A DNA stretch of 64,000 nucleotides, taken from assembly GCF_000828055.2 (NCBI RefSeq), contig NZ_CP010523.2, forward strand, positions 5,208,001 to 5,272,000, read 5' to 3'. This DNA is from Klebsiella variicola. Its GTDB lineage: Bacteria > Pseudomonadota > Gammaproteobacteria > Enterobacterales > Enterobacteriaceae. The notes beneath the pieces were generated by a model that saw only the letters and a list, made by a program, of their open reading frames with translations, had not been told where the DNA came from and made no database searches. Shown piece by piece: positions 10,506 to 24,241 of the stretch (positions within the stretch are counted from its first letter, which is position 1; each line of letters begins with the position of its first letter). Position numbers and translations under genes: made by a program.

Positions 10506-10536
10506 GCCGGATGGCGCGCTCGCTTATCCGGCCTGC
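10506..10536. repeat. REP element between aceA and aceK
   Basis: GCCGGATGGCGCG, CGCTTATCCGGCCTGC form a single imperfect REP palindrome. Elements here are known in enteric aceBAK operons and are thought to lower aceK expression relative to aceA. Confidence 0.75.
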
Positions 10537-10579
10537 ATCCCTTCCCAGGCCCGGCCAGCGTCGCGCCGCCGGGCATGGC

Positions 10580-11884
10580 TCAAAACTGATCTTCTTCGGT
10601 CGAGCCGGTCAGCGCCGTCACCGATGAGGCGCCGCCCTGGATAATGGTAGTGACTTTGTCGAAGTAGCCAGTGCCCACCTCCTGCTGGTGCGAGACGAAG
10701 CTATAGCCTTCCGGCGCGGCAGCGAATTCCGGCTGCTGCACTTTCTCAACATAGTGGCGCATCCCCTCACCCTGAGCGTAGGCATGGGCGAGGTCGAACA
10801 TGTTGAACCACATGCTGTGGATCCCGGCGAGGGTAATAAACTGGTATTTGTATCCCATGTCCGACAGCTGCTGCTGGAAGCTGGCGATGGTTTTATCATC
10901 GAGATTTTTCTTCCAGTTAAACGACGGCGAGCAGTTATAGGCCAGCAGTTTGCCAGGGAAACGCGCATGGATAGCCTCAGCAAAGCGGCGCGCCTGCTCA
11001 AGATCCGGTTTCGACGTTTCGCACCACACCAGATCCGCATACGGCGCATAAGCCAGCCCGCGACTGATCGCCTGCTCGATCCCGGCGTGGGTGCGGAAGA
11101 ACCCTTCGCTGGTGCGATCCCCGGTAATAAACTCACGATCGTACGGATCGCAGTCAGAGGTAATTAAATCGGCCGCATCGGCATCGGTACGGGCGATCAC
11201 CAGCGTCGGGACCCCCATCACGTCGGCTGCCAGACGCGCCGCCACCAGCTTCTGAATCGCCTCCTGGGTCGGGACCAGCACTTTACCGCCCATATGACCG
11301 CACTTCTTCACTGACGCCAGCTGATCTTCGAAATGAACCGCCGCTGCACCGGCTTCAATCATCGATTTCATCAGCTCAAAGGCGTTAAGGACGCCGCCAA
11401 AACCGGCCTCCGCATCCGCCACGATCGGCAGGAAGTAGTCGATATAACGCGGATCGTTCGGTTCAATCCCGACCGACCACTGGATCTGATCGGCACGACG
11501 GAAAGTGTTGTTGATCCGATCCACCACCGCCGGTACCGAGTTGGCCGGATACAGCGATTGATCCGGATACATGCTGGACGCCAGGTTAGCATCCGCCGCC
11601 ACCTGCCAGCCGGAGAGATAAATGGCTTCGATACCCGCCTTCGCCTGCTGCAAAGCCTGGCCGCCGGTCAGCGCGCCGAGACTGTTGACGTACCCTTTTT
11701 TCGCCTCACCGTGCAGCAGACGCCACATTTTCGCCGCGCCAAGCTGCGCCAGCGTGCATTCCGGATTCACCGAGCCGCGTAACTTCACCACCTCTTCCGC
11801 GCTGTACGGGCGGGTAATGCCTTCCCAGCGCGGGTTCGTCCACTCTTTATTTAATTCTTCGATTTGTTGGGTACGGGTTTTCAT
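10580..11884 (-). CDS. aceA: isocitrate lyase
   Basis: AceA splits isocitrate into glyoxylate and succinate, the first step of the glyoxylate bypass. The active-site signature KKCGHMGGK is present near residues 193-201, and the C-terminus ([13 protein letters not shown]) matches the family. The internal ATG at 11884 is chosen: it gives 434 residues, the E. coli length, and GGAG lies nine bases upstream; the ATG at 11899 would add five residues. It lies 79 bases after aceB in the same operon. Confidence 0.97.
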   Translation of the reverse strand: MKTRTQQIEELNKEWTNPRWEGITRPYSAEEVVKLRGSVNPECTLAQLGAAKMWRLLHGEAKKGYVNSLGALTGGQALQQAKAGIEAIYLSGWQVAADANLASSMYPDQSLYPANSVPAVVDRINNTFRRADQIQWSVGIEPNDPRYIDYFLPIVADAEAGFGGVLNAFELMKSMIEAGAAAVHFEDQLASVKKCGHMGGKVLVPTQEAIQKLVAARLAADVMGVPTLVIARTDADAADLITSDCDPYDREFITGDRTSEGFFRTHAGIEQAISRGLAYAPYADLVWCETSKPDLEQARRFAEAIHARFPGKLLAYNCSPSFNWKKNLDDKTIASFQQQLSDMGYKYQFITLAGIHSMWFNMFDLAHAYAQGEGMRHYVEKVQQPEFAAAPEGYSFVSHQQEVGTGYFDKVTTIIQGGASSVTALTGSTEEDQF

Positions 11885-11963
11885 GTGCAGATGCTCCATA
11901 TAATTTCCTGGCTCCCCAGGCGCATTGGTGAAGGACTAAATGGCGAACCACACCATCTGGCGA

Positions 11964-13565
11964 TCAGGCCAGCAGGCGGTAGCCCGGTAATGTCAGAAAA
12001 TCAATTAGCTCGTCGGAGGTGGTGATCTGCTCCATCAGTCGCGCCGCATCGTCAAAGCGGCCGTGGCTGAAACGGTGCTCTCCCAGCTCCTCCTGAATCA
12101 CCATCAGCTCTTCCGCCAGCCACTGGCGGAACAGCGCCTTCGTGACCGGGGTGCCGTCGTTCAGGGTTTTCTGATGATGGATCCACTGCCAGATAGAGGT
12201 GCGCGAGATCTCGGCCGTCGCGGCGTCTTCCATCAGGCCATAAATCGGGACGCAACCGTTGCCGGAGATCCAGGCTTCGATGTACTGCACCGCCACGCGA
12301 ATGTTGGCGCGCATCCCGGCTTCCGTGCGCTCGCCCTCGCAGGGGGCCAGCAGCTGTTCGGCGGTAATTGGCGCATCCGCGCTCCGGGTGACCGAGAGCT
12401 GATTCGGCTTATCGCCCAGTACGCGGTTAAACACCGCCATAGCGGTATCCGCCAGCCCCGGGTGGGCAATCCAGGTGCCATCGTGACCATTGTTCGCCTC
12501 CAGCTCTTTATCGGCGGTGACTTTGCTCAGCACCTGACGGTTACGTTCGGCATCTTTGCTCGGGATAAACGCCGCCATGCCGCCCATCGCAAACGCACCG
12601 CGTTTGTGGCAGGTCTTAATCAACAACCGTGAGTAGGCGCTGAGGAACGGTTTATCCATCGTCACCACCTGACGGTCAGGCAACACGCGGTCCGGATGGT
12701 TTTTCAGCGTTTTGATATAGCTGAAGATGTAGTCCCAACGGCCACAGTTCAGGCCAACAATATGGTCGCGCAGCGCATGCAGGATCTCATCCATCTGGAA
12801 CACCGCTGGCAGCGTCTCAATCAGCAGCGTGGCCTTGATGGTGCCGCGCGGCAGGTCAAAGCGATCTTCCGTAAAGCTAAAGACATCGTTCCACCATGCC
12901 GCCTCCTGCCAGGCCTGGGTTTTTGGCAGATAGAAGTAGGGACCGCTCCCCTTCGCCAGCAGCGCCTGGTAGTTATGAAAAAAATAGAGCACAAAATCGA
13001 ACAGACTGCCGGGGATGGCCTCATTACGCCAGGTGACGTGCTTTTCCGGCAGGTGCAGGCCGCGCACACGGCATACCAGCACAGCGGGATTGGGCTGCAG
13101 CTGGTAGATTTTGCCGGCCTCGTTGGTGTAGCTAATAGTCCCGTTCACGGCATCACGCAGGTTAATTTGGCCATCAATGACTTTACGCCAGTCAGGCGCC
13201 AGCGAATCCTCAAAGTCCGCCATAAAGACTTTGACGTTGGCATTCATCGCGTTAATGACCATTTTGCGTTCAACGGGACCGGTGATTTCAACACGGCGAT
13301 CCTGCAAATCCGCCGGGATACCGCGGATGGTCCAGTTTCCATTTCTAATGGAAGCGGTTTCCGAAATAAAGTCAGGAAGTACACCTTGATCAATGGCCTG
13401 CTGCTGCTGCTGACGCGCGGCCAGTAGCTTATTACGCGCCGGCGCAAAGCGGCTCACCAGTTCCGTCAGAAATTCTACCGCCTCAGGCGTTAAGATCTGC
13501 TTCTCCTGCTCGCCATAGGGCTGACTAAAGGCCAGTTCATCGGTGATTGTCGCCTGCTGCGTCAT
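11964..13565 (-). CDS. aceB: malate synthase A
   Basis: AceB condenses glyoxylate with acetyl-CoA to malate. It has the full 533 residues of malate synthase A, with the family stretches RVEITGPVERKMVINA, FMADFEDSLAPDW and NGHDGTWIAHPGL. The start at 13565 has AGAGGA upstream; the frame is open to 13649, but that segment contains the promoter leader. It is the first gene of aceBAK, and IclR-type half-sites overlap its promoter. Confidence 0.97.
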   Translation of the reverse strand: MTQQATITDELAFSQPYGEQEKQILTPEAVEFLTELVSRFAPARNKLLAARQQQQQAIDQGVLPDFISETASIRNGNWTIRGIPADLQDRRVEITGPVERKMVINAMNANVKVFMADFEDSLAPDWRKVIDGQINLRDAVNGTISYTNEAGKIYQLQPNPAVLVCRVRGLHLPEKHVTWRNEAIPGSLFDFVLYFFHNYQALLAKGSGPYFYLPKTQAWQEAAWWNDVFSFTEDRFDLPRGTIKATLLIETLPAVFQMDEILHALRDHIVGLNCGRWDYIFSYIKTLKNHPDRVLPDRQVVTMDKPFLSAYSRLLIKTCHKRGAFAMGGMAAFIPSKDAERNRQVLSKVTADKELEANNGHDGTWIAHPGLADTAMAVFNRVLGDKPNQLSVTRSADAPITAEQLLAPCEGERTEAGMRANIRVAVQYIEAWISGNGCVPIYGLMEDAATAEISRTSIWQWIHHQKTLNDGTPVTKALFRQWLAEELMVIQEELGEHRFSHGRFDDAARLMEQITTSDELIDFLTLPGYRLLA

Positions 13566-13638
13566 TGTGCTGTTCCTCTTGGTTGATCCGCTGGAAGCGA
13601 GCGAGAGATCGTTGTGTAGTTTTCGCTCAGCACAATTA

Positions 13639-13666
13639 AGACTACTCAATTAATTTCCAAAATCAA
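13639..13666 (-). promoter_or_regulatory. aceBAK promoter
   Basis: On the minus strand TTGATT (13661-13666) and TAGTCT (13639-13644) are 16 bp apart, about 75 bases upstream of aceB. The TAGTCTTAATTGTGCTG stretch resembles the E. coli aceB start region as I remember it. Confidence 0.55.
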
Positions 13667-13678
13667 AAACAATTTCCA
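13653..13678. promoter_or_regulatory. candidate IclR operator at aceBAK
   Basis: Two direct copies of the IclR half-site ATTTCCA (13653-13659 and 13672-13678) flank the -35 hexamer, spaced 19 bp. A full palindromic box is not present, so the assignment rests on half-sites and position. Confidence 0.45.
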
Positions 13679-13764
13679 TTTTAATTTTAAAACAGACTTA
13701 ACATATTGATAACAATGGAATTAAAGTTATCATCGAGCATGAAGTGAATTTCGGAAATAAAAAA

Positions 13765-13780
13765 GGCACCCGAAGGTGCC
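13765..13780 (-). terminator. metA terminator
   Basis: GGCACC and GGTGCC pair around a CGAA (UUCG in the RNA) tetraloop; on the minus strand six T residues follow. It ends the metA transcript. Confidence 0.85.
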
Positions 13781-13825
13781 AGAGGCAAAGTGCTGAAACG
13801 CTTTAGGATCGTTTCGTGTAGAGTA

Positions 13826-14755
13826 TTACTCCAGTGTAGGATTCATATGGCGCAGATCGTATGGTGTAATCTGGTAGACATAATAGTTAAGCCAGTTAGC
13901 AAACAGCAGATTGCCGTGGCTCCGCCAGGTGGCGCGCGGTTTGTTCTGCGGGTCGTTTTGCGGAAAATAGTTGTAAGGAACCTCTGGATTCAAACCGGCT
14001 TCCACATCGCGGAAATATTCGCTTGCCAGGGTATTGGCATCGTACTCCGGGTGGCCGGTAACAAAGGCGATGCGCTTATCTTTGCTGGCAAACAAATACG
14101 CATCGCCCTCTTCCGTCTCCGCGAGGATCTCGAGATCGGTGTAGTCGCGGATAAGTCCCGCCGGAAAATCAGCATAGCGTGAGTGCGGGGCCAGGAAAGA
14201 GTCGTCGAAACCGCGGGTCAGTAAGGCGTGTGGATGCAGAATATGGTGTTCATAAACGCCAGAAATCTTTTCGGCGCGGGTCTGCTTCGGAATGCCGTAC
14301 AGAATATTCAGCGCGGCCTGAACCGCCCAACAGACGAACAACGTGGAGGTGACGTGATCCTTCGCCCACTCCAGCACCTGTTTGATCTGTGGCCAGTAAG
14401 CAACATCGTTAAACTCAACCAGGCCTAAGGGGGCACCGGTGACAATCAGGCCATCAAAATTCTGATCGCAGATCTCATCGAAATTGCAGTAAAAGTTATT
14501 CAGATGCTCCGCCGGCGTATTACGCGACTCACGCGCATCAATACGCAACAACTGGATGTCCACCTGCAGCGGAGAGTTCGACAGCAGACGCAGGAACTGA
14601 TTTTCCGTCTCGATTTTCTTCGGCATCAGGTTGAGGATTAACACCTTCAGGGGGCGAATTTCCTGAGTCGTTGCACGTGTTGTCGTCATCACAAAGACGT
14701 TTTCATTGCGCAAGAAACTGACGGCTGGTAGCTCGTCCTGCACCCGAATTGGCAT
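13826..14755 (-). CDS. metA: homoserine O-succinyltransferase
   Basis: MetA makes O-succinylhomoserine, the first committed step of methionine synthesis. The 309-residue protein is of family length and starts with [11 protein letters not shown]. Landmarks are [15 protein letters not shown], the catalytic cysteine in [10 protein letters not shown] (residues about 139-148), and the His/Glu region TGHPEYD. A tandem MetJ box array lies directly upstream, and an intrinsic terminator follows. It is transcribed alone and is divergent from yjaB. Confidence 0.97.
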   Translation of the reverse strand: MPIRVQDELPAVSFLRNENVFVMTTTRATTQEIRPLKVLILNLMPKKIETENQFLRLLSNSPLQVDIQLLRIDARESRNTPAEHLNNFYCNFDEICDQNFDGLIVTGAPLGLVEFNDVAYWPQIKQVLEWAKDHVTSTLFVCWAVQAALNILYGIPKQTRAEKISGVYEHHILHPHALLTRGFDDSFLAPHSRYADFPAGLIRDYTDLEILAETEEGDAYLFASKDKRIAFVTGHPEYDANTLASEYFRDVEAGLNPEVPYNYFPQNDPQNKPRATWRSHGNLLFANWLNYYVYQITPYDLRHMNPTLE

Positions 14756-14774
14756 AACTGTATTACCTCATAGC

Positions 14775-14806
14775 ATACGTATAAACGTTTAGACATCCAG
14801 ATAGCT
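14775..14806 (-). promoter_or_regulatory. MetJ operator, four tandem met boxes
   Basis: Four contiguous 8-bp units, read on the plus strand as ATACGTAT, AAACGTTT, AGACATCC and AGATAGCT, resemble the met box AGACGTCT. They start 20 bases upstream of metA, where MetJ with S-adenosylmethionine would repress. Confidence 0.75.
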
Positions 14807-14911
14807 GAAGATAACCAGGAATCGGGTGAATGTCGAGTCTGCATGTTCACGGTGAGAAAATTTCACGGCGCGCATTGAGTTAGAATATAAGAATGAAGAA
14901 AAGGAGAAACT

Positions 14912-15367
14912 ATGGTTATTAGCATCCGCCGTTCCCGGCCAGATGAAGGGGATAAACTGATTGCGATATGGTGTCGGTCGGTCGACGCCACGCACGATTT
15001 TCTGTCAAAAGCGTATCGAAAGGAGCTGGAGGAGATGGTACGCGCATTTTTACCGGAGGCTCCGCTGTGGGTGGCGGCTAACACCCAGGACCAGCCGATC
15101 GCCTTTATGCTGCTTACCGGAGAGCATATGGATGCGCTGTTCGTCGATCCGGATGTCCGCGGCTGCGGCGTGGGGAAATTGCTGATTGAGCATGCCCTGT
15201 CGTTAACGCCAAAGCTGACGACGAATGTGAATGAGCAGAATGAACAAGCGGTCGGGTTTTATCAGAGGATGGGTTTTAACGTGACAGGGCGTTCTGAGAC
15301 GGACGATCTGGGGCAACCGTATCCGTTATTGAATTTGATACATGAGCAGCAGGCTGAAGCAGACTAA
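14912..15367 (+). CDS. yjaB: GNAT N-acetyltransferase YjaB
   Basis: This 151-residue GNAT protein has the acetyl-CoA-binding signature VRGCGVGKLLIEHAL near residues 79-93 and the late motif NEQNEQAVGFYQRMGF. The E. coli homologue YjaB sits at the same place beside metA and has been described as a protein lysine acetyltransferase; its cellular targets here are unknown. The start at 14912 is preceded by AAAAGGAG. No other gene shares its transcript. Confidence 0.9.
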   Translation: MVISIRRSRPDEGDKLIAIWCRSVDATHDFLSKAYRKELEEMVRAFLPEAPLWVAANTQDQPIAFMLLTGEHMDALFVDPDVRGCGVGKLLIEHALSLTPKLTTNVNEQNEQAVGFYQRMGFNVTGRSETDDLGQPYPLLNLIHEQQAEAD

Positions 15368-15405
15368 GATTGACGTCGCAACTGCTGACCCTTAGACAGG
15401 GACCT

Positions 15406-15506
15406 CCCCGGAGGCGGTGCTGCGCACCTTGTCCGGGCTACAGGTCGTGCAGGGCGGGTGCGAATCCGTAGCCCCGGTAAGCGCAGCGCCACCGGGGAGA
15501 CATACC
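15406..15506. repeat. Klebsiella-type BIME after rrnE
   Basis: Two REP-like units in inverted order (CCCCGGAGGCGGTGCTGCGC to CCGGGCTAC, then GTAGCCCCGGTAAGCGCAGC to CCACCGGGG) lie between yjaB and the rRNA terminators. The segment 15431-15506 is identical to 60454-60529 after the other rRNA operon. Confidence 0.65.
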
Positions 15507-15518
15507 CACACAGCAAAA

Positions 15519-15544
15519 AACCCCGCACCTTTCGGGACGGGGTT
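15519..15544 (-). terminator. rrnE distal terminator
   Basis: AACCCCG pairs with CGGGGTT, with further pairing inside; on the minus strand it is followed by a run of T. It is the second terminator after the 5S gene. Confidence 0.75.
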
Positions 15545-15565
15545 CTTGTTAAAACGCAAAAACAA

Positions 15566-15591
15566 AAAGCTCAGTCTTTCGACTGAGCTTT
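15566..15591 (-). terminator. rrnE T1 terminator
   Basis: AAAGCTCAGTC and GACTGAGCTTT form a perfect 11-bp stem with a TTTC loop, followed by a T-rich stretch on the minus strand. It is the classic rrn T1 and lies 12 bases after 5S. Confidence 0.9.
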
Positions 15592-15603
15592 CTGCTTTGT
15601 TTG

Positions 15604-15723
15604 ATGCCTGGCAGTTCCCTACTCTCACATGGGGAGACCCCACACTACCATCGGCGCTACGGCGTTTCACTTCTGAGTTCGGCATGGGGTCAGGTGGGAC
15701 CACCGCGCTAGTGCCGCCAGGCA
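15604..15723 (-). rRNA. rrf: 5S ribosomal RNA (rrnE copy)
   Basis: The 120-nt sequence has the TGCCTGGCGGC start and CTGCCAGGCAT end that pair in helix I. Its 5' strand reads GCACTAGCGCGG where the second copy (60764-60883) reads GCGATAGCGCGG, a small difference in the first helix region. Confidence 0.98.
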
Positions 15724-15917
15724 AATTCTTTGTGATCAGTACGCAATTCTTTATCGCATCAGCCGCGTTGCCTGCGCTCGTAAAGTCAGTCACATACTTC
15801 AGTATGCTCCTTCCTTTACTTCGCTTGTCGCCTTGCTGCTGCGCAAATTATTGCGTACTCAACTCTGAATCTAAGCTGAAAATTCTCTCAAATCCGCCAA
15901 AACAGCTTCGGCGTTGT

Positions 15918-18821
<2,904 letters not shown>

Positions 18822-18924
18822 TCACAACCCGAAGATGTTTCGTAAAACACCATCGTGTCGCGAAAATTTGAGAGACTCGAACACACCATTAAAGATGTGT
18901 CGTTTCAATTTTCAGCTTGATCCA

Positions 18925-18939
18925 GATTTTTAAAGAGCA
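18925..18939 (-). promoter_or_regulatory. rrn spacer boxA antitermination site
   Basis: The minus strand reads TGCTCTTTAAAAATC between tRNA-Glu and 23S, the spacer boxA used for NusB/S10-dependent antitermination. The same site recurs at 63976-63990. Confidence 0.75.
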
Positions 18940-19012
18940 AATATCTCAAACGTCACCCGAAGATGAGTTTTGAGATACATCGGCACGCGTCTTTCACTCA
19001 CGAACCAGCAAG

Positions 19013-19088
19013 TGGCGTCCCCTAGGGGATTCGAACCCCTGTTACCGCCGTGAAAGGGCGGTGTCCTGGGCCTCTAGACGAAGGGGAC
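19013..19088 (-). tRNA. gltV: tRNA-Glu (anticodon UUC)
   Basis: This 76-nt tRNA in the 16S-23S spacer starts GTCCCCTTCGTCTAGAGG, has CCTTTCA with anticodon TTC, a GGTTCGAATCC T-arm, and an encoded CCA end. A single tRNA-Glu spacer is what rrnE carries in E. coli. The symbol is by position. Confidence 0.97.
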
Positions 19089-19173
19089 ACTGAAGTCTCA
19101 ATCGCAAGACGCCTTGCTTCTTTACTTTCATCAGACAATCTGTGTGAGCACTACAAAGGCAGGTTCTTTAAGG

Positions 19174-20713
<1,540 letters not shown>

Positions 20714-20840
20714 AAGTTTGATGCTCGTGAATTAAACTTCGTAATGAATTACGTATGTTCACTCAGAGACTTGGTATTCATTTTTCGTCCGAGGACGTTA
20801 AGAATCCATGTCACTTTGAGTGCCCACACAGATTGTCTGA

Positions 20841-20857
20841 TAAATTGTTAAAGAGCA
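20841..20857 (-). promoter_or_regulatory. rrn leader boxA
   Basis: The minus strand reads TGCTCTTTAACAATTTA in the leader upstream of 16S, the standard boxA for rRNA antitermination. Confidence 0.85.
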
Positions 20858-20895
20858 GTTGCGACGCGCTTTAGCGCTCTGTCGCGAGGTGGCGT

Positions 20896-20923
20896 ATATT
20901 ACGCTTTCCTCTTTCAGAGTCAA
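20896..20923 (-). promoter_or_regulatory. rrnE P2 promoter
   Basis: TTGACT (20918-20923) and TAATAT (20896-20901) are 16 bp apart on the minus strand, followed by the GC-rich ACGCCACC. This matches the rrn P2 promoter of enteric bacteria. Confidence 0.85.
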
Positions 20924-21005
20924 CCCTGAATTTCAGGATTTTTCTCTTCAACCGAACCGGCTGTTTGTGTGAAGTGATTCACATCTGCCGTGTCGATGGA
21001 GGCGC

Positions 21006-21033
21006 ATTATAGGGAGTTCTCGAGCGCCTGCAA
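21006..21033 (-). promoter_or_regulatory. rrnE P1 promoter
   Basis: TTGCAG (21028-21033) and TATAAT (21006-21011) are 16 bp apart, with a GCGCC discriminator. Upstream (higher coordinates) are two TTTTTCT-type tracts that fit an UP element. P1 is the growth-rate-regulated promoter. Confidence 0.88.
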
Positions 21034-21214
21034 TAGAAAAATGGCAGAAAAATGACTGATTGCTGCATTCCCCAGCAAAACCCCGCTTTATACCCTTTTA
21101 CACACAGAATTATCCACAGAAGCGCGATGAAAGGGCGACAAAAGCCCGGTGGGTCAGCTTCTATATAAAGAAGAAACGGTGCCTGAAAGAGAAAGATAAA
21201 AATTCGCGAGCGTT

Positions 21215-21236
21215 GCGCAAACGTTTTCGTTACAAT
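21215..21236 (+). promoter_or_regulatory. PurR operator and purHD promoter -10
   Basis: GCGCAAACGTTTTCGT (21215-21230) matches the PurR box ACGCAAACGTTTNCNT. It directly abuts the -10 hexamer TACAAT (21231-21236); no good -35 is visible. PurR with hypoxanthine or guanine would block this promoter. Confidence 0.82.
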
Positions 21237-21267
21237 GCCGCGCTATGACACGGATGCCCGGTTGGGT

Positions 21268-21305
21268 GCGTTAGGTGAGTTTTTAGGCAAAAACTCACCT
21301 AACGC
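21268..21305 (+). other. perfect 17-bp stem-loop in the purH leader
   Basis: The arms 21268-21284 and 21289-21305 are exact reverse complements (GCGTTAGGTGAGTTTTT as the left arm) around an AGGC loop. The element lies between the purHD promoter and the purH ribosome binding site and is not followed by a T-run, so it is not a standard terminator. Its function is unknown to me. Confidence 0.85.
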
Positions 21306-21340
21306 TCTCTGTAATGTTCAAATCCTGGGGATTTAATACC

Positions 21341-22930
21341 ATGCAACAACGTCGTCCAGTCCGCCGCGCTCTGCTCAGTGTTTCTGACAAGGCCGGTATC
21401 GTCGAATTCGCGCAGGCGCTTTCCGCTCGTGGTGTCGAGCTGCTGTCCACCGGCGGCACCGCCCGCTTGCTGGCAGATAAAGGCCTGCCGGTTACCGAAG
21501 TCTCTGACTACACCGGTTTCCCGGAAATGATGGATGGACGCGTGAAGACCCTGCATCCGAAAGTACACGGCGGCATCCTCGGTCGTCGCGGTCAGGATGA
21601 CGGTATCATGCAGCAGCACGGTATTGCGCCTATCGATATGGTGGTCGTTAACCTTTACCCGTTTGCCCAGACCGTCGCTCGTGAAGGATGCTCGCTGGAA
21701 GACGCGGTGGAAAACATTGATATCGGCGGCCCAACCATGGTGCGCTCCGCAGCGAAGAACCATAAAGACGTCGCTATCGTAGTGAAGAGCAGCGACTACG
21801 ACGCCATCATTAATGAGATGGACGCCAACGAAGGCTCCCTGACGCTGAACACCCGCTTCGACCTCGCCATTAAAGCCTTCGAACACACCGCAGCTTACGA
21901 CAGCATGATCGCTAACTACTTCGGCAGCATGGTTCCGGCCTATCACGGCGAAAGCAAAGAAGCCGCTGGCCGCTTCCCACGCACCCTGAATCTGAACTTC
22001 ATTAAGAAGCAGGATATGCGCTACGGCGAAAACAGCCACCAGCAGGCTGCCTTCTATATAGAAGAGAATGTCAAAGAAGCTTCCGTGGCGACCGCCACTC
22101 AGCTGCAGGGCAAAGCGCTCTCCTATAACAACATTGCCGATACCGATGCGGCGCTGGAGTGCGTGAAAGAGTTCAATGAGCCAGCCTGCGTGATCGTTAA
22201 GCACGCTAACCCATGCGGCGTTGCCGTCAGCGACTCGATTCTCGACGCCTACGATCGCGCCTATAAAACTGACCCAACCTCCGCGTTCGGCGGCATCATC
22301 GCCTTTAACCGCGAGCTGGATGCAGAAACCGCGCAGGCGATCATCTCTCGCCAGTTCGTCGAAGTGATCATCGCGCCGTCCGCCAGCGAAGAAGCGCTGA
22401 AGATCACCGCCGCGAAACAGAACGTCCGCGTACTGGTCTGTGGCCAGTGGGATACTCGCGTTGCCGGCCTCGATTTCAAACGTGTCAATGGCGGCCTGCT
22501 GGTTCAGGACCGCGATCTCGGCATGGTCACTGCGGGCGAACTGCGCGTGGTCAGCAAACGTCAGCCGAGCGAGCAGGAACTGCGCGATGCGCTGTTCTGC
22601 TGGAAAGTGGCGAAATTCGTTAAATCCAACGCCATCGTCTATGCCAAAGACAACATGACCATCGGCATAGGCGCCGGTCAGATGAGCCGCGTCTACTCAG
22701 CGAAAATTGCCGGGATTAAAGCCGGTGACGAAGGTCTGGAAGTGAAAGGCTCCGCCATGGCCTCTGACGCCTTCTTCCCGTTCCGCGACGGCATTGATGC
22801 CGCAGCCGCAGTAGGCATCACCTGTGTGATCCAGCCGGGCGGCTCTATCCGCGACGAAGAAGTGATTGCCGCCGCGGACGAACATGGTATCGCCATGATC
22901 TTCACCGACATGCGCCACTTCCGCCATTAA
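21341..22930 (+). CDS. purH: bifunctional AICAR transformylase/IMP cyclohydrolase
   Basis: PurH performs the last two steps of IMP synthesis: formylation of AICAR with 10-formyl-THF, then ring closure. The N-terminal cyclohydrolase (MGS-like) half shows [11 protein letters not shown] and [11 protein letters not shown]; the C-terminal transformylase has the catalytic region [10 protein letters not shown] and ends FTDMRHFRH. The start at 21341 has GGGGA upstream and gives 529 residues, as in E. coli; the ATG at 21314 would add nine. It heads the purHD operon, separated from purD by 15 bases, and is divergent from rrnE. Confidence 0.97.
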   Translation: MQQRRPVRRALLSVSDKAGIVEFAQALSARGVELLSTGGTARLLADKGLPVTEVSDYTGFPEMMDGRVKTLHPKVHGGILGRRGQDDGIMQQHGIAPIDMVVVNLYPFAQTVAREGCSLEDAVENIDIGGPTMVRSAAKNHKDVAIVVKSSDYDAIINEMDANEGSLTLNTRFDLAIKAFEHTAAYDSMIANYFGSMVPAYHGESKEAAGRFPRTLNLNFIKKQDMRYGENSHQQAAFYIEENVKEASVATATQLQGKALSYNNIADTDAALECVKEFNEPACVIVKHANPCGVAVSDSILDAYDRAYKTDPTSAFGGIIAFNRELDAETAQAIISRQFVEVIIAPSASEEALKITAAKQNVRVLVCGQWDTRVAGLDFKRVNGGLLVQDRDLGMVTAGELRVVSKRQPSEQELRDALFCWKVAKFVKSNAIVYAKDNMTIGIGAGQMSRVYSAKIAGIKAGDEGLEVKGSAMASDAFFPFRDGIDAAAAVGITCVIQPGGSIRDEEVIAAADEHGIAMIFTDMRHFRH

Positions 22931-22945
22931 TTCACGGAGCAGCAG

Positions 22946-24241
22946 ATGAAAGTATTAGTAATCGGCAACGGCGGGCGCGAACACGCGCTGGCCTGGAAAG
23001 CGGCCCAGTCGCCGCTGGTTGATACCGTCTATGTCGCGCCGGGCAACGCGGGTACCGCCCTGGAGCCGGCGCTGCAAAACGTCGCCATCGGCGTCACCGA
23101 TATTCCGGCGCTGCTTCGCTTTGCGCAGGATGAGAACATCGATCTGACCATCGTTGGCCCGGAAGCGCCGCTGGTCATTGGCGTGGTTGACGCGTTTCGT
23201 GCCGCAGGGCTGACCATCTTTGGGCCAACCGAAGGCGCCGCGCAGCTGGAAGGCTCAAAAGCCTTCACCAAAGATTTCCTCGCCCGTCATCATATCCCGA
23301 CGGCGGAATACCAGAACTTCACCGAGGTCGAGCCTGCGCTGGCTTATCTGCGGGAGAAAGGCGCGCCGATCGTCATCAAAGCCGACGGTCTGGCGGCAGG
23401 TAAAGGCGTTATCGTGGCGATGACCCTTGAGGAAGCCGAAGCGGCAGTCGAAGATATGCTGGCCGGCAACGCCTTTGGCGATGCTGGCCACCGTATCGTG
23501 ATTGAAGAGTTCCTCGATGGCGAAGAGGCCAGCTTTATTGTGATGGTCGACGGCGAGCACGTCCTGCCGATGGCCACCAGCCAGGATCACAAACGCGTCG
23601 GCAACGGCGATACCGGCCCGAACACCGGTGGGATGGGCGCTTATTCTCCGGCGCCGGTCGTGACTGATGAAGTCCATCAGCGCACCATGGAGCGGATTAT
23701 CTGGCCAACCGTGAAAGGCATGGCCGCTGAAGGCAATACCTATACCGGTTTTCTGTATGCCGGTCTGATGATCGACAAACAGGGTAACCCGAAGGTAATT
23801 GAGTTCAACTGCCGCTTTGGCGATCCGGAAACCCAGCCGATCATGCTGCGCATGAAGTCCGACCTGGTAGATCTGTGCCTCGCCGCCTGCGCGGGCAAAC
23901 TGGACGAGAAAACCTCCGAGTGGGATGACCGCGCGTCGCTGGGTGTGGTGGTTGCCGCCGGCGGCTATCCGGGCAATTACAACACGGGTGATGAGATCTT
24001 CGGCCTGCCGCAGCAGGAAGCGGCAGATGGTAAAGTCTTCCATGCCGGCACCAAACTGGCAGACGACCAGCGCGTCGTCACCAACGGCGGGCGCGTGCTG
24101 TGCGTGACCGCGCTGGGTGAAACCGTGGCGCAGGCGCAGCAGCGCGCCTATCAACTGCTGACCGATATTCGCTGGGACGGCAGCTTTAGCCGTAACGATA
24201 TCGGCTGGCGCGCCATCGAACGTGAAAAAGCTAACGGCTAA
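22946..24241 (+). CDS. purD: phosphoribosylamine-glycine ligase (GAR synthetase)
   Basis: PurD joins phosphoribosylamine and glycine using ATP, the second step of purine synthesis. It starts with the KVLVIGNGGREHALAW dinucleotide-like motif, has the ATP-grasp stretch KADGLAAGKGV (around residues 145-155) and the metal-site region EFNCRFGDPETQ. The length of 431 is within two residues of E. coli PurD. It is co-transcribed with purH. Its last 11 bases overlap the end of convergent zraR and no terminator lies between. Confidence 0.97.
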   Translation: MKVLVIGNGGREHALAWKAAQSPLVDTVYVAPGNAGTALEPALQNVAIGVTDIPALLRFAQDENIDLTIVGPEAPLVIGVVDAFRAAGLTIFGPTEGAAQLEGSKAFTKDFLARHHIPTAEYQNFTEVEPALAYLREKGAPIVIKADGLAAGKGVIVAMTLEEAEAAVEDMLAGNAFGDAGHRIVIEEFLDGEEASFIVMVDGEHVLPMATSQDHKRVGNGDTGPNTGGMGAYSPAPVVTDEVHQRTMERIIWPTVKGMAAEGNTYTGFLYAGLMIDKQGNPKVIEFNCRFGDPETQPIMLRMKSDLVDLCLAACAGKLDEKTSEWDDRASLGVVVAAGGYPGNYNTGDEIFGLPQQEAADGKVFHAGTKLADDQRVVTNGGRVLCVTALGETVAQAQQRAYQLLTDIRWDGSFSRNDIGWRAIEREKANG

